Assembly (NCBI GenBank): GCA_937873665.1
Contig: CALMYW010000519.1
Location: forward strand, 16,764-80,763
Length of the DNA: 64,000 nt
Direction of reading: 5' to 3'
Source of the DNA: an uncultured Sphingorhabdus sp.
GTDB lineage: Bacteria > Pseudomonadota > Alphaproteobacteria > Sphingomonadales > Sphingomonadaceae
The stretch's first letter is position 1; each line of letters opens with the position of its first letter. Shown one piece after another: positions 43,010 to 50,229 of the stretch. The position numbers and the translations under genes are program-made. Below the pieces are notes generated by a model, which had not been told where the DNA came from, did no database searches, and was given only the letters and a program-made list of their open reading frames with translations.

Positions 43010-44194
43010 TCATCCGCTCCAACCATCCAACAACTCCCCTACCTTCTCCGCCGCAGCGACAACCTGCCCGTCATCCAGATGCGCATAACGCGCAGTCGAT
43101 CCAATTCGCGCATGGCCAAGCAGCTTCCCGATCATGGGTAGCGTCTCGGACATCGCCGCAGCATGACTTGCAAAACTGTGCCGAAGATCATGCAGCCGGA
43201 CATGGGGCAGGCCAGCTGCCTTCCTTGCGTGGTAAAAATGGTGCTCCACCGATGATCTGAACTGCGTTGTCTTATCATGCCAAAATATCTGGTCGTGCGC
43301 TTTATGTCGCGGCAAGGCGTCGAGCAACGCCCTGACTTCTTCCCCGACCCAAACGGTGCGCGGCCCGGTCTTGCTGTCGTGCAATAACAAGCGCCGCCCT
43401 TTGACCTCACCCCATGTCAGTCCCAAGATTTCGCTTTTTCGGCATCCGGTGAGCGTAATCACAAGAAGCGCCGTTGCCTGCATCGGAAAATCCTGTTTCA
43501 GCTCTTCGAGCACGGCGCCAAATCGCGCCAATTCTTCCACGGACAGAAAGCACTGAAATTTGCGTTTGCGGTTGGGCCGGATACCGCGACAGGGATTTGA
43601 ACATTCCTCGCGGTAGCCCCAGCTTTCCGCCCTGTTGAACATGGCGCGGACCAGTTCGAAGCAGCGGTTTCCGGCACCGGGCCCTCCCCTGTCGGTAACA
43701 CGCTTGAACCATTTGAGCACTTCGGCTTGCGTGATCTCGTCAACGAAACGACCGGGAAAGGCGTTATCCAGATATTTGCGGCGCGAAATATCATGGCTGG
43801 CAATTGTCGATGGTTTCCATTGGATGGCAACCTTCTGCCAAAACTCCTCCAAAAAGACGTCAAAACGGGGCGAAGAGCGAATACGCTGTGCGGTGTCAGC
43901 TGGATTGTCGCCGGTTTGTGCGCGTAGCAGTATGCGCTTTGCGACATCAGTCGCCTGTGCATTGGTGAGCAGAGCGGCATTTCCAATCGTAACGGTGCGC
44001 ACGCGGCCTGCCATCATGGTCTGCAAAATGTAGACTTTGCGACCCGACGCATAATGGCGCACGCCGAAGCCAGCCAAGGTCAATGACCAGATGGTCTGTC
44101 TTGGACGGCCCCAGCGGCGTATCCCGCTGAAGGGAGTGATGCCAACGATTGCAAGTTCTTCTGCAACAATGCGGGCAAGGCTATGGGCGGTCAT
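43010..44194 (-). CDS. Tyrosine recombinase (second of tandem pair)
   Basis: 394 residues from ATG 44194 in an ATGA overlap with the upstream recombinase. All catalytic residues are seen: Arg in LTGCRKSEIL, Lys in DSKTGPRT, HDLRH, His in LGHARIGS and the nucleophile Tyr in TARYAHL. A core-binding domain precedes. The N-terminal arm domain is shorter than that of its partner. It probably acts with the first recombinase at the direct repeats flanking the defence block. The stop lies about 320 bp from the start of the minus-strand transglutaminase-like gene. Confidence 0.92.
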   Translation of the reverse strand: MTAHSLARIVAEELAIVGITPFSGIRRWGRPRQTIWSLTLAGFGVRHYASGRKVYILQTMMAGRVRTVTIGNAALLTNAQATDVAKRILLRAQTGDNPADTAQRIRSSPRFDVFLEEFWQKVAIQWKPSTIASHDISRRKYLDNAFPGRFVDEITQAEVLKWFKRVTDRGGPGAGNRCFELVRAMFNRAESWGYREECSNPCRGIRPNRKRKFQCFLSVEELARFGAVLEELKQDFPMQATALLVITLTGCRKSEILGLTWGEVKGRRLLLHDSKTGPRTVWVGEEVRALLDALPRHKAHDQIFWHDKTTQFRSSVEHHFYHARKAAGLPHVRLHDLRHSFASHAAAMSETLPMIGKLLGHARIGSTARYAHLDDGQVVAAAEKVGELLDGWSG

Positions 44195-45447
44195 GCTTTT
44201 ACTCCCATTGCTGAAGCTATCGAGGAACAGATGCGCGATGCGGCATCCATCACAGCGTCGTCGGCCAAGTGCGCATAACGCGCGGTCGTTTCCGGCAAAC
44301 TATGGCCTAGGAGCTTCCCGATCACGCTGAGCGAGATGTCGTCGCGGATCGCAACCGAGGCAAAACTGTGCCGCAGGTCGTGCATCCTGACATCGGCGAG
44401 TGCCGCGCGTTTGCGCAATATCCGCCAAATGGGATCAACGTTGAAGGGGACATGGGTTTTGCGGACACAGCCAAAGAGCAAGCCCGATTGCGAACGATTG
44501 GGTAACGCATCGATAACCGCCTGTGCCTGCCGGTTGAGATAGATGACCTTGGGACCTGTCTTACTGTCGGGAAGGAACAGGCGTGGCGGCTTGATATACT
44601 CCCAGCGCAATGCAACGATCTCACTGCGGCGTGCGCCAGTGAAAATCAGAAGCCTGATGATAGCGACCGCCTTCGGGAACTCGCTTTCCGCCTCGCGCAG
44701 GACGGCAAAGAGGCGGCGATATTCAGCCGGGCTCAAATAGCGTTCGGGTAGCTTCCGCTTGAAACGCGGAGTTCCTCTGCACGGGTTCGAACCTCGCCGC
44801 CTATACCCCAATTGCTCGGCATAATTGAGCATCACTGCCAATACCGGCAATGTGCGATTGAACACACCCGAGCGCGAGGCCATCGCATCGCGCCAGCGCA
44901 TGACTTCGCACCGCGCAATCGAGGCCAATGGCATATCGCCAAAGACCGGTATCAATTCCGAATAAACTGCCTGGCGATTGCGATAGACGGTCTGCGGTTT
45001 CCAATGCCGCTCATAATCACTCAAAAATTCATCGACATAATCGGCAAATATGACAGACTTTGGTAAGCGCTCTTTGGCTCTTGTCGGTAGGCCATCAAGC
45101 TGGTTTGCAGCCAACCGTTCGCGCGCCTTCCGCCTTGCCTCCTCAGCGCTGACCTTGTTGACAGGTCCCAGACTGATCGTGCGTTGTACTCCGCGTTCGC
45201 GATAAAAGACGACCCAGTTTTTGCCATTGGGCGGACGGAAACGAAGACCGAAACCGGGAAGCTCGCTATCCCAGATCGTTTCGCTATGCTTGCTGCAACT
45301 TCTGCGCGCGGTATGATCGGTCAGCCGGACAGGTGGATTTTGTCGTCGGCGATCCGTTTGGGATTGCTGATTCGTTTCCCCTTCAAGACCCGTTTTCGGG
45401 GTAAGCGGATAGCCATTTCCACCCCCCGGAACGAGCGTGTCGCCCAC
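44191..45447 (-). CDS. Tyrosine recombinase/integrase (first of tandem pair)
   Basis: 418 residues from GTG 45447; later starts are possible since the first 55 residues are low in complexity. It carries an arm-type DNA-binding region (WDSELPGFGLRFRPPNGKNW), a core-binding domain and the catalytic domain: Arg in GARRSEIV, Lys in DSKTGPKV, HDLRHSFAS, LGHSLPET and Tyr in TARYAHL. It overlaps the next recombinase by ATGA. Its start lies 54 bp from the right att-like repeat, the usual place for an element's own integrase. Only two recombinases are present, so this is not a RIT trio. Confidence 0.92.
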   Translation of the reverse strand: MGDTLVPGGGNGYPLTPKTGLEGETNQQSQTDRRRQNPPVRLTDHTARRSCSKHSETIWDSELPGFGLRFRPPNGKNWVVFYRERGVQRTISLGPVNKVSAEEARRKARERLAANQLDGLPTRAKERLPKSVIFADYVDEFLSDYERHWKPQTVYRNRQAVYSELIPVFGDMPLASIARCEVMRWRDAMASRSGVFNRTLPVLAVMLNYAEQLGYRRRGSNPCRGTPRFKRKLPERYLSPAEYRRLFAVLREAESEFPKAVAIIRLLIFTGARRSEIVALRWEYIKPPRLFLPDSKTGPKVIYLNRQAQAVIDALPNRSQSGLLFGCVRKTHVPFNVDPIWRILRKRAALADVRMHDLRHSFASVAIRDDISLSVIGKLLGHSLPETTARYAHLADDAVMDAASRICSSIASAMGVKA

Positions 45448-45500
45448 GACACAAACTCGTTGATTTTCAACAATATAACTCTCTAAACTTGCCGAGGTCG

Positions 45501-45523
45501 GCGTACGGTGTGCTTAGATTTTC
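45501..45523 (+). repeat. Right copy of att-like direct repeat
   Basis: GCGTACGGTGTGCTT, AG and ATTTTC. It matches the copy at 28104-28126 in 21 of 23 positions and is preceded by GTCG in both places. It lies just upstream of the first integrase. Confidence 0.6.
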
Positions 45524-45660
45524 CCAGCTGCGAGGGTTCGATCCAGTGTCCAATGCTTTACGCGATGGTGCCTTTTGCGTTCTTCTCAAAACGGACCTTG
45601 CCTTCGCGTAAAACGCGTTCGCAAAATGGCTAGCGCCAAGATCACTTTGGCACGCGAGCA

Positions 45661-45691
45661 AGAAAAAAGAGGAAGCCCGTGATGGACTTCC
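45661..45691 (-). terminator. Terminator of the 78-residue gene
   Basis: On the minus strand GGAAGTCC and GGGCTTCC form a stem (one G-T pair) with a 5-nt loop, followed by TCTTTTTTCT, 17 nt after the gene's stop. Confidence 0.85.
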
Positions 45692-45708
45692 CCTTGAGCG
45701 TATTTTCT

Positions 45709-45945
45709 TCAAAACTCGTCGAGCATTTGGCTTGGAACCGAGTCGACAATCCGGTCGACCAGGTGCTGGGGTAATGCTCCATAATCGCCTTCGTCGACGA
45801 CGATATAACCCCGCTCGAAATCGGTCAGAATATATTGGTTGAAGTAGCTGTGAAAGGAGCGTGCGTAAGCGCAATGCATCGCAGCCTTCAGTGCCTGCTC
45901 ATCGGCTTGGCGTTGCGTATATTCGAGTGCTTGTGAACCGTTCAT
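45709..45945 (-). CDS. Small hypothetical plasmid protein
   Basis: 78 residues from ATG 45945 with AGGAGG at good spacing. A helical N-terminus (ALEYTQRQADEQALKAAMHC) is followed by a mixed segment ending in an acidic tail. No known motif. It has its own long structured leader (45946-46050) and its own terminator, so it is a separate transcription unit of the backbone. Function unknown. Confidence 0.7.
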   Translation of the reverse strand: MNGSQALEYTQRQADEQALKAAMHCAYARSFHSYFNQYILTDFERGYIVVDEGDYGALPQHLVDRIVDSVPSQMLDEF

Positions 45946-46298
45946 GATAACCTCCTGATGATAAAGTGATGCTTCGCATCAGGATGCGGACAATGGGCAG
46001 GAAGGACGGGTCAGGGACCGCATGAAACATGCGGCCGCGCGAGCGGCGATGGGGGCAACGATTTTTCTGGGTGCGCTATGGCAGAGCCGAGCCGCATCCG
46101 GAAAAATGGTGGGGCCCCGTCGTCCTTGACGCGTCCCGAGACCTACCCATTAGACTTGGAATATTGTGAGAGAGCCCCTCCCCCACTCTCCATTAAACCG
46201 GTGTGGAGGCCACACTGAAGATTTCATTTTCCTACAGGCGCCCTGTCCGGATAGCGTCCTGAATTGGAGGGGACCAACGGCCAGCGAAAGGACATCTT
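45946..46298. other. Structured intergenic/leader region
   Basis: No gene. Hairpins GATGC/GCATC (45968-45980), CCGCATG/CATGCGG with AAA loop (46018-46034) and GCCGC/GCGGC (46034-46047) lie in the leader of the minus-strand 78-residue gene. They resemble in layout, but not in sequence, the leader elements upstream of ssb1 and ssb2. The right part carries the promoter and AAAGGAC ribosome site of the next plus-strand gene. Confidence 0.45.
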
Positions 46299-46529
46299 AT
46301 GGCCCGGTCCAAAACCAGCGCAGTCGATGCGCTTAAACGCCTGCAAGCCCAACGAAGCGAGCTCGATGCACGCGAAACCAAGCTGCGCACCGATGCAGCA
46401 AACGAACTGGGAAGAATGCTGCTCGAATGCGGCGCCGAGACGATCGATGCTGCAAAATTGCGACAACTGATAAAGCACACCAGCGCGATGGGCATTGATA
46501 CGGTGCTTACAAAACTCGGCAAAGCCTAA
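46299..46529 (+). CDS. Small coiled-coil protein, TraC-like
   Basis: 76 residues from ATG 46299, with AAAGGAC about 8 nt upstream. Residues 8-40 form a coiled coil (VDALKRLQAQRSELDARETK), then ELGRMLLECGAETIDAAKL, a pattern similar to the small TraC/DUF6437-type proteins of alphaproteobacterial plasmids. Such proteins accompany mobilisation genes, but their role is not defined. It stands alone on the plus strand, converging on ssb2. Confidence 0.7.
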   Translation: MARSKTSAVDALKRLQAQRSELDARETKLRTDAANELGRMLLECGAETIDAAKLRQLIKHTSAMGIDTVLTKLGKA

Positions 46530-46590
46530 TCCATGAATGGCGGTGGCATGGGGCTCGATGCCCCTGCTGCCGCCCTCAATTCCAGCACAT

Positions 46591-46625
46591 AAGAAAAGAC
46601 CCCGCCAGCTTGTGCCAGCGGGGCC
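46591..46625 (-). terminator. Terminator of ssb2
   Basis: GGCCCCGC and GCGGGGTC form a GC-rich stem on the minus strand, followed by TTTTCTT, 19 nt after the ssb2 stop. Confidence 0.75.
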
Positions 46626-46643
46626 TTTACGTGTTTTTGCCGA

Positions 46644-47036
46644 TCAGTCTTCGTCGATCGGCGGCGCGTCTTCGTTGTCGTTCGAACGCGGCTTGGTGTG
46701 AAAGTCGACCTTGTCCGCATAGATTTCGCAGCCGTAGCGCTTGACGCCGTCCTGGTCTTCCCAGGATGAATAATGGAGCCGTCCCTCAACGCTCACCAGC
46801 TGGCCCTTCTTGCAATATTTGGCGACGTTCTGGCCAAGGCCGTTGAAGCAGGTCACGCGGTGGAATTCGGCATCCTTCACGGTATAGCCGTTTTCGTCCT
46901 TGAACGTCTTGCCCTCCTTGTTGCGGGCGGGCCGGTCGGTGACAACATTGATCGTGGTGATCGAGCTGCCACCCTGGGTTGAGCGGCTTTCGGGGTCGCG
47001 TGAAATGCGGCCGACGAGGATAACGAGATTGGTCAT
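46644..47036 (-). CDS. ssb: Single-stranded DNA-binding protein (copy 2)
   Basis: ATG 47036, preceded by CAGGAGAAG, gives 130 residues; the frame upstream is leader. OB-fold segments are clear: TNLVILVGRISRDPESR, FHRVTCFNGLGQN and VKRYGCEIYADKVDFHTK. The C-terminus is acidic (NEDAPPIDED), resembling the interaction tail of SSBs more than copy 1 does. It belongs to the plasmid backbone, outside the proposed inserted element. The two SSBs share about the same length and leader element but differ in sequence. Confidence 0.92.
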   Translation of the reverse strand: MTNLVILVGRISRDPESRSTQGGSSITTINVVTDRPARNKEGKTFKDENGYTVKDAEFHRVTCFNGLGQNVAKYCKKGQLVSVEGRLHYSSWEDQDGVKRYGCEIYADKVDFHTKPRSNDNEDAPPIDED

Positions 47037-47059
47037 GTTACTTCTCCTGAATGCTGCAT

Positions 47060-47200
47060 CCGGGACCATCCCCGGCTGCGAACAGAAAAGGAGAAACGGC
47101 GAGCGGGCGGTTGCACCGCGTTCACGCGGGGAACCCGATAAGCGTCGGGTGGTGCGGGCAGCGGCTTTAGCCGCAACACGGCCGGCAGAGTTCGGGTTGC
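47060..47200 (-). promoter_or_regulatory. Structured leader of ssb2 (leader element copy B)
   Basis: Plus-strand letters: GCGGGCAGCG (47154), a variable stem GCGGCT/AGCCGC, GCAACACGG (47173) and CGGGTTGC (47193). A second hairpin, CCGGGA...CCCCGG (47060-47075), shares GGGACCATCCC with the ssb1 leader. The core begins about 118 nt before the ssb2 ATG. Confidence 0.65.
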
Positions 47201-47476
47201 AACCGACCGCTGGCTGGTTCACCTCGGTTCGCAAAAAGCCGGTATGATCCTGGGTGCAGACAGATTTCAGGAAAGAGCTGTCGCTGTCTCATTCCTCGTT
47301 TTGCAGTTTTCGCCCATCCCGGTCCACCCTCAGATAAGGCTTACATCGCTTCCTCATGTCAACACTGTCAGGTTCGCAGACGGGAAGCCTCAAGCCGCAA
47401 TCGGAAACGGCGTTGAAGGAACCTCCACCGGCGGTGTGTCATCTGATCGCTGGTCCAAACGACGCCCTTTGAGCAT

Positions 47477-47731
47477 TCAGGCCTGGGGTGCGATGAGGCG
47501 TCCCCAATCGGCAAAACTGGGAATGAAACCCAGATCCTCGATCACATGCTGCTCGCCAATCAGGCGGACAGGGACATGCTTTCCATCGGCATTGACGATT
47601 ATGCTCCCAAAGAGCGTCTCGAGCATTAAGATGCCCTCGGCATGGTACCGCAAGGTCCGGTGGCGCGGGTCGGCGAAGATCGCTTTCGACTGGTCGAACC
47701 ATTGGTAAAGTGCCAGATAATCGTCCGGCAC
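47477..47731 (-). CDS. DUF6915-like protein, N-terminally shortened
   Basis: 84 residues from GTG 47731. The sequence LYQWFDQSKAIFADPRHRTL and GEQHVIEDLGFIPSFADWGR match a plasmid-associated family I recall as DUF6915. Related proteins have about 20 further N-terminal residues ending in RKWGG. Here the codons before the GTG read RKWG followed by TGA, so the N-terminus has been cut by a stop codon. It may start at GTG or be a decaying gene. Function unknown. Confidence 0.6.
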   Translation of the reverse strand: MPDDYLALYQWFDQSKAIFADPRHRTLRYHAEGILMLETLFGSIIVNADGKHVPVRLIGEQHVIEDLGFIPSFADWGRLIAPQA

Positions 47732-47794
47732 TCATCCCCATTTACGGACCATCCACAGCGGCTCAACAGCTCCTAGGATGCCTCCCCTCTTGGT

Positions 47795-47825
47795 AGAAAA
47801 ACGCCAGCGCCCAAAGGCGCTGGCG
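47795..47825 (-). terminator. Terminator of the DUF2493 gene
   Basis: CGCCAGCGCC and GGCGCTGGCG form a perfect 10-bp stem with a 4-nt loop, followed on the minus strand by TTTTTCT, 18 nt after the stop. Confidence 0.92.
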
Positions 47826-47843
47826 CGAATGGAGGGTGGCTCA

Positions 47844-48797
47844 TTACCCCGATCTGGGGGTTCTTGCCTTCGGTGAGGTGCCAAGCGGACCGCGGCGGTC
47901 AACGACCGTCACGCGGGCGGCTTTGGCATCGATCACCAAACGTTCGAGGACGCCGTTTCCAGGAAAGGCGACGACATAGCGCGGATCGAGCGAGAGCATC
48001 TGCTCGTTGCGCTTGAACCCGGCGCGTGCCCCCAGTCGCCGGTCGAGCGCAAAGGTCAGTTGGGCAATCCCGCGACGCTCGGCCCAGGACGCCGCCAACC
48101 GGTCAACACCCTTGGTGTCGCCGCCATGCACCAGCACCATGTCGGGAACCGTGCCATGCACTTTGTCGAGTGTGGCCCAGACATTGGTTGCGAAGCTTTT
48201 GGCTTCATGCTCGGTTGGAAAGCGACAGCGTCCGCCGGCGAAGATGACGGGGGTGCCTTCGGGCATTGCTGCGCGCTTCTTCGCTGCACTTCTTGCGCGC
48301 AAAAAGTCGCGACCCTGCACCACGGCCGAGGTAAGCATGGCGCCATGGTTGAAGCGCGAACTGGAGACGGGTTTCCAGGACGATCCGAACTCGTTCATGT
48401 AGAGGGCTGCTGCAAATTCGCGCATCTCTTCCAGTGCCAACATGCTTGCTTCGGCACATTGCGCGCGTTCGATCTGGGTCTCGAGTTCATGCGTCAGTAT
48501 CTCCGAGCCATCGTTCGAAGCAATGAGTGCGCGCACCTCGTCGGTCGCACGGTCGACACTCGTTGATTTGCGTTCCGCCGCACGGTGAAAGAGATTAACG
48601 AGGCCCCAGCCCAGATCCTCGGCATCGGCTTCAAGCGCTGTATCGCTGAACAGTGCAAAAAGATCCGACCAGACGCCTTCGAGCGTTTGGGCAACAGCCT
48701 CGGCACAGGGAAAGTCGGTCTGAGTTACGGGAGGCGGGCTTATGGTGAAACCGGAAAGATCGAGCCCGGCAAGTTGCTCGGCAAAAGTTGTTTGCAT
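47844..48797 (-). CDS. DUF2493 (SLOG-like) domain protein
   Basis: 317 residues from ATG 48797 with AGGAGAACC upstream. The N-terminal 170 residues are helical. The C-terminal part shows a Rossmann-like SLOG fold: VIFAGGRCRFPTE, DMVLVHGGDTKGVDRLAASW and YVVAFPGNGVLERLV, the DUF2493 pattern. SLOG domains bind nucleotides or nucleotide-derived signals, but this family's role on plasmids is unknown. It forms its own transcription unit with leader element copy C and a strong terminator. Confidence 0.85.
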   Translation of the reverse strand: MQTTFAEQLAGLDLSGFTISPPPVTQTDFPCAEAVAQTLEGVWSDLFALFSDTALEADAEDLGWGLVNLFHRAAERKSTSVDRATDEVRALIASNDGSEILTHELETQIERAQCAEASMLALEEMREFAAALYMNEFGSSWKPVSSSRFNHGAMLTSAVVQGRDFLRARSAAKKRAAMPEGTPVIFAGGRCRFPTEHEAKSFATNVWATLDKVHGTVPDMVLVHGGDTKGVDRLAASWAERRGIAQLTFALDRRLGARAGFKRNEQMLSLDPRYVVAFPGNGVLERLVIDAKAARVTVVDRRGPLGTSPKARTPRSG

Positions 48798-48922
48798 TGT
48801 GGTTCTCCTGACTATTGGCTGCTAGCGGCCTCTCCGCCAGCGAGAGCCCGTCAGGGCCAGCTTCAGGCAGGCAAGCGCACCGACGCGCCAGCGGAAGGGG
48901 AACCGGCCAAGGGCAGGCTGGC

Positions 48923-48974
48923 GCGGGCAGCGCTTGTGCAACAAGCGCAACACGGGCCTGCCCGGGCGGGTTGC
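48923..48974 (-). promoter_or_regulatory. Leader element copy C upstream of DUF2493 gene
   Basis: Plus-strand letters: GCGGGCAGCG (48923), a variable stem GCGCTTG/CAAGCGC, GCAACACGG (48947) and CGGGTTGC (48967). It starts about 126 nt upstream of the ATG, nearly the same distance as in the two ssb leaders. Confidence 0.65.
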
Positions 48975-49066
48975 GCAGGGCTGGCGGCTGGCCCAGGGCC
49001 TCTCTCGCTATGGCGATGGCCGCACGCCTCAGGCGTCAGGAATTCATGTAAGCGCGTCTGCGCCCT

Positions 49067-49798
49067 TCAGCCGGGACCAACCAATCCGAACCCGGCGGCT
49101 GTGAACACCAGCTGATCCTCGGCCGGAAAGGCGGCGAATGCTGTCAAACGATCTTCTTCGTAGCGCAAATGCCAGGTTCGCTGCGTCACGGGATCGCGCC
49201 CGCCAAAGACGCTTGGCTCCAGGATGACGATGTTGCAGCGCGCCTCGGGATCGCGCGCCGATATCGTGCGGATCAAAGCGAGCGATGCCTCACGAGCGGC
49301 AGCGGCAAGGTCCTGGCAGGCACCATAGTCGTTGCGGTCGATCCAGCGCGCTTGCTCAGCATCGAAGGGGGGACAGGTCAGATCGATCGCCTGCTCAGAG
49401 CGAACGGCTACCGTGAAGCTTGAATGCTCGCTGGTGGCTGAGGAAGGCTCGAACCCCGGTGAACGCAAGAAAAAGCGCAAGCGCCAATATGCCGTCTCGG
49501 CAATGGCGGTTGCCTCGGCTTCGCTTGCATAGAAAATCCCGGGGCGTTCATCGGCACGACGAAATCGGCTAGGAGTGCGATGGCCATAGCGGAAGGGCGA
49601 AGCCAGCAGATAATGGAGACCTTGTGCAGCCTTGGGCAAATCCGGTTTGGCGGCTTCCGCAAGCGCCTCAAGCCGTGCCTGATCGGCAAGCGAAGCGGCC
49701 AAGCGGTTGGTCGAGATGCGGTGCTGTGCCTCGACCACCCGCCAGACATGACCGTTGTAGGCGCGAACCTCAGACGCGAGCGCGGTGGGCGTCCACAT
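49067..49798 (-). CDS. RES-domain toxin
   Basis: 243 residues from ATG 49798, overlapping the Xre antitoxin gene by 29 bp. The RES fold is visible: WRVVEAQH near the N-terminus, SPFRYGHRTPSRF, then GIFYASEAEATAIAETAYWR, giving the Arg, Tyr and Glu expected for NAD-degrading or ADP-ribosylating activity, and a later Ser/Trp segment. Family knowledge: RES toxins deplete NAD+ or phosphorylate/ADP-ribosylate targets and are neutralised by Xre/MbcA-type antitoxins. The pair would stabilise the element by post-segregational killing and may aid phage defence. Confidence 0.85.
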   Translation of the reverse strand: MWTPTALASEVRAYNGHVWRVVEAQHRISTNRLAASLADQARLEALAEAAKPDLPKAAQGLHYLLASPFRYGHRTPSRFRRADERPGIFYASEAEATAIAETAYWRLRFFLRSPGFEPSSATSEHSSFTVAVRSEQAIDLTCPPFDAEQARWIDRNDYGACQDLAAAAREASLALIRTISARDPEARCNIVILEPSVFGGRDPVTQRTWHLRYEEDRLTAFAAFPAEDQLVFTAAGFGLVGPG

Positions 49799-50147
49799 AG
49801 TCGCAAACGGTCAATAGGCCCTTGAAGCTGTCGATGAGATCGAGCGGCCGGGCATCAAGGTCAAGATTATGCGTCTGGAGCCAGCGGCGCGCCGCCGCGT
49901 CGTCGCTTCCCAGAAGCGAATCCAGGCTTCTGAACAAGCGCAGCAGAAATTGTCCGGCCTCAAAGGACTTGGACGCCGGATCGAGCATAGTGCGCCCGGT
50001 GGTCAACCGCGAGGCGGTCGCCTGCGAGAGACCGAGAATGGTCCCCAATTTGGCGGTGCTCAGACCCCAATAATCTGCTATTTTTGCAATAGCAGAGGTG
50101 AGAACGCGGGCATCCTCCTGTGCATCAACCTTGAAGCGCGTAGCCAT
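49770..50147 (-). CDS. Xre/MbcA-type antitoxin of RES toxin
   Basis: 125 residues from ATG 50147 with AAAGGATG upstream. The central HTH (LGTILGLSQATASRLTTGRT) and the C-terminal region (SLDSLLGSDDAAARRWLQTH, related to the MbcA/ParS/Xre toxin-binding domain) are typical. Two overlapping palindromes directly upstream are likely its operator, giving autoregulation together with the toxin. Gene order antitoxin-toxin and overlap are standard for this TA class. Confidence 0.85.
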   Translation of the reverse strand: MATRFKVDAQEDARVLTSAIAKIADYWGLSTAKLGTILGLSQATASRLTTGRTMLDPASKSFEAGQFLLRLFRSLDSLLGSDDAAARRWLQTHNLDLDARPLDLIDSFKGLLTVCDYVDAHRARV

Positions 50148-50159
50148 GGTTCATCCTTT

Positions 50160-50197
50160 CATTTGAATATAATGACATATATTCATTCAAATGAATA
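50160..50197 (-). promoter_or_regulatory. Two overlapping palindromic operators of the RES/Xre module
   Basis: CATTTGAAT (50160)/ATTCAAATG (50185) is a perfect 9-bp inverted repeat. TATTCATT/AATGAATA with a 2-nt spacer (50180-50197) is a second, overlapping one. Both lie within 50 nt of the antitoxin ATG in an AT-rich promoter region. Confidence 0.75.
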
Positions 50198-50229
50198 GTA
50201 AAATCTTCGTGTCGATGAACGCTCCGCAT

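Larger units (their letters stand above)
28104..45523. mobile_element. Proposed integrated defence element
   Basis: Bounded by the 23-bp direct repeats, this 17.4-kb segment holds ssb1, the type IIL enzyme, CBASS-like genes, the NACHT protein, HEPN-like and transglutaminase-like genes, and two tyrosine recombinases at its right end. Much of it (roughly 32676-42700) is visibly AT-richer than the flanking backbone. The left limit is the weaker call, because ssb1 shares its leader element with two genes outside the repeats. Confidence 0.45.

Noticed and set aside
43010..45447. RIT element (recombinase in trio)
   Set aside because: Only two overlapping recombinase genes are present; the neighbouring gene is not a recombinase.
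45530..45560. tRNA-like GGGTTCGATCC near the integrases, a possible tRNA attachment site
   Set aside because: The flanking bases cannot form the T-stem, and no acceptor, D or anticodon arms are present on either strand.
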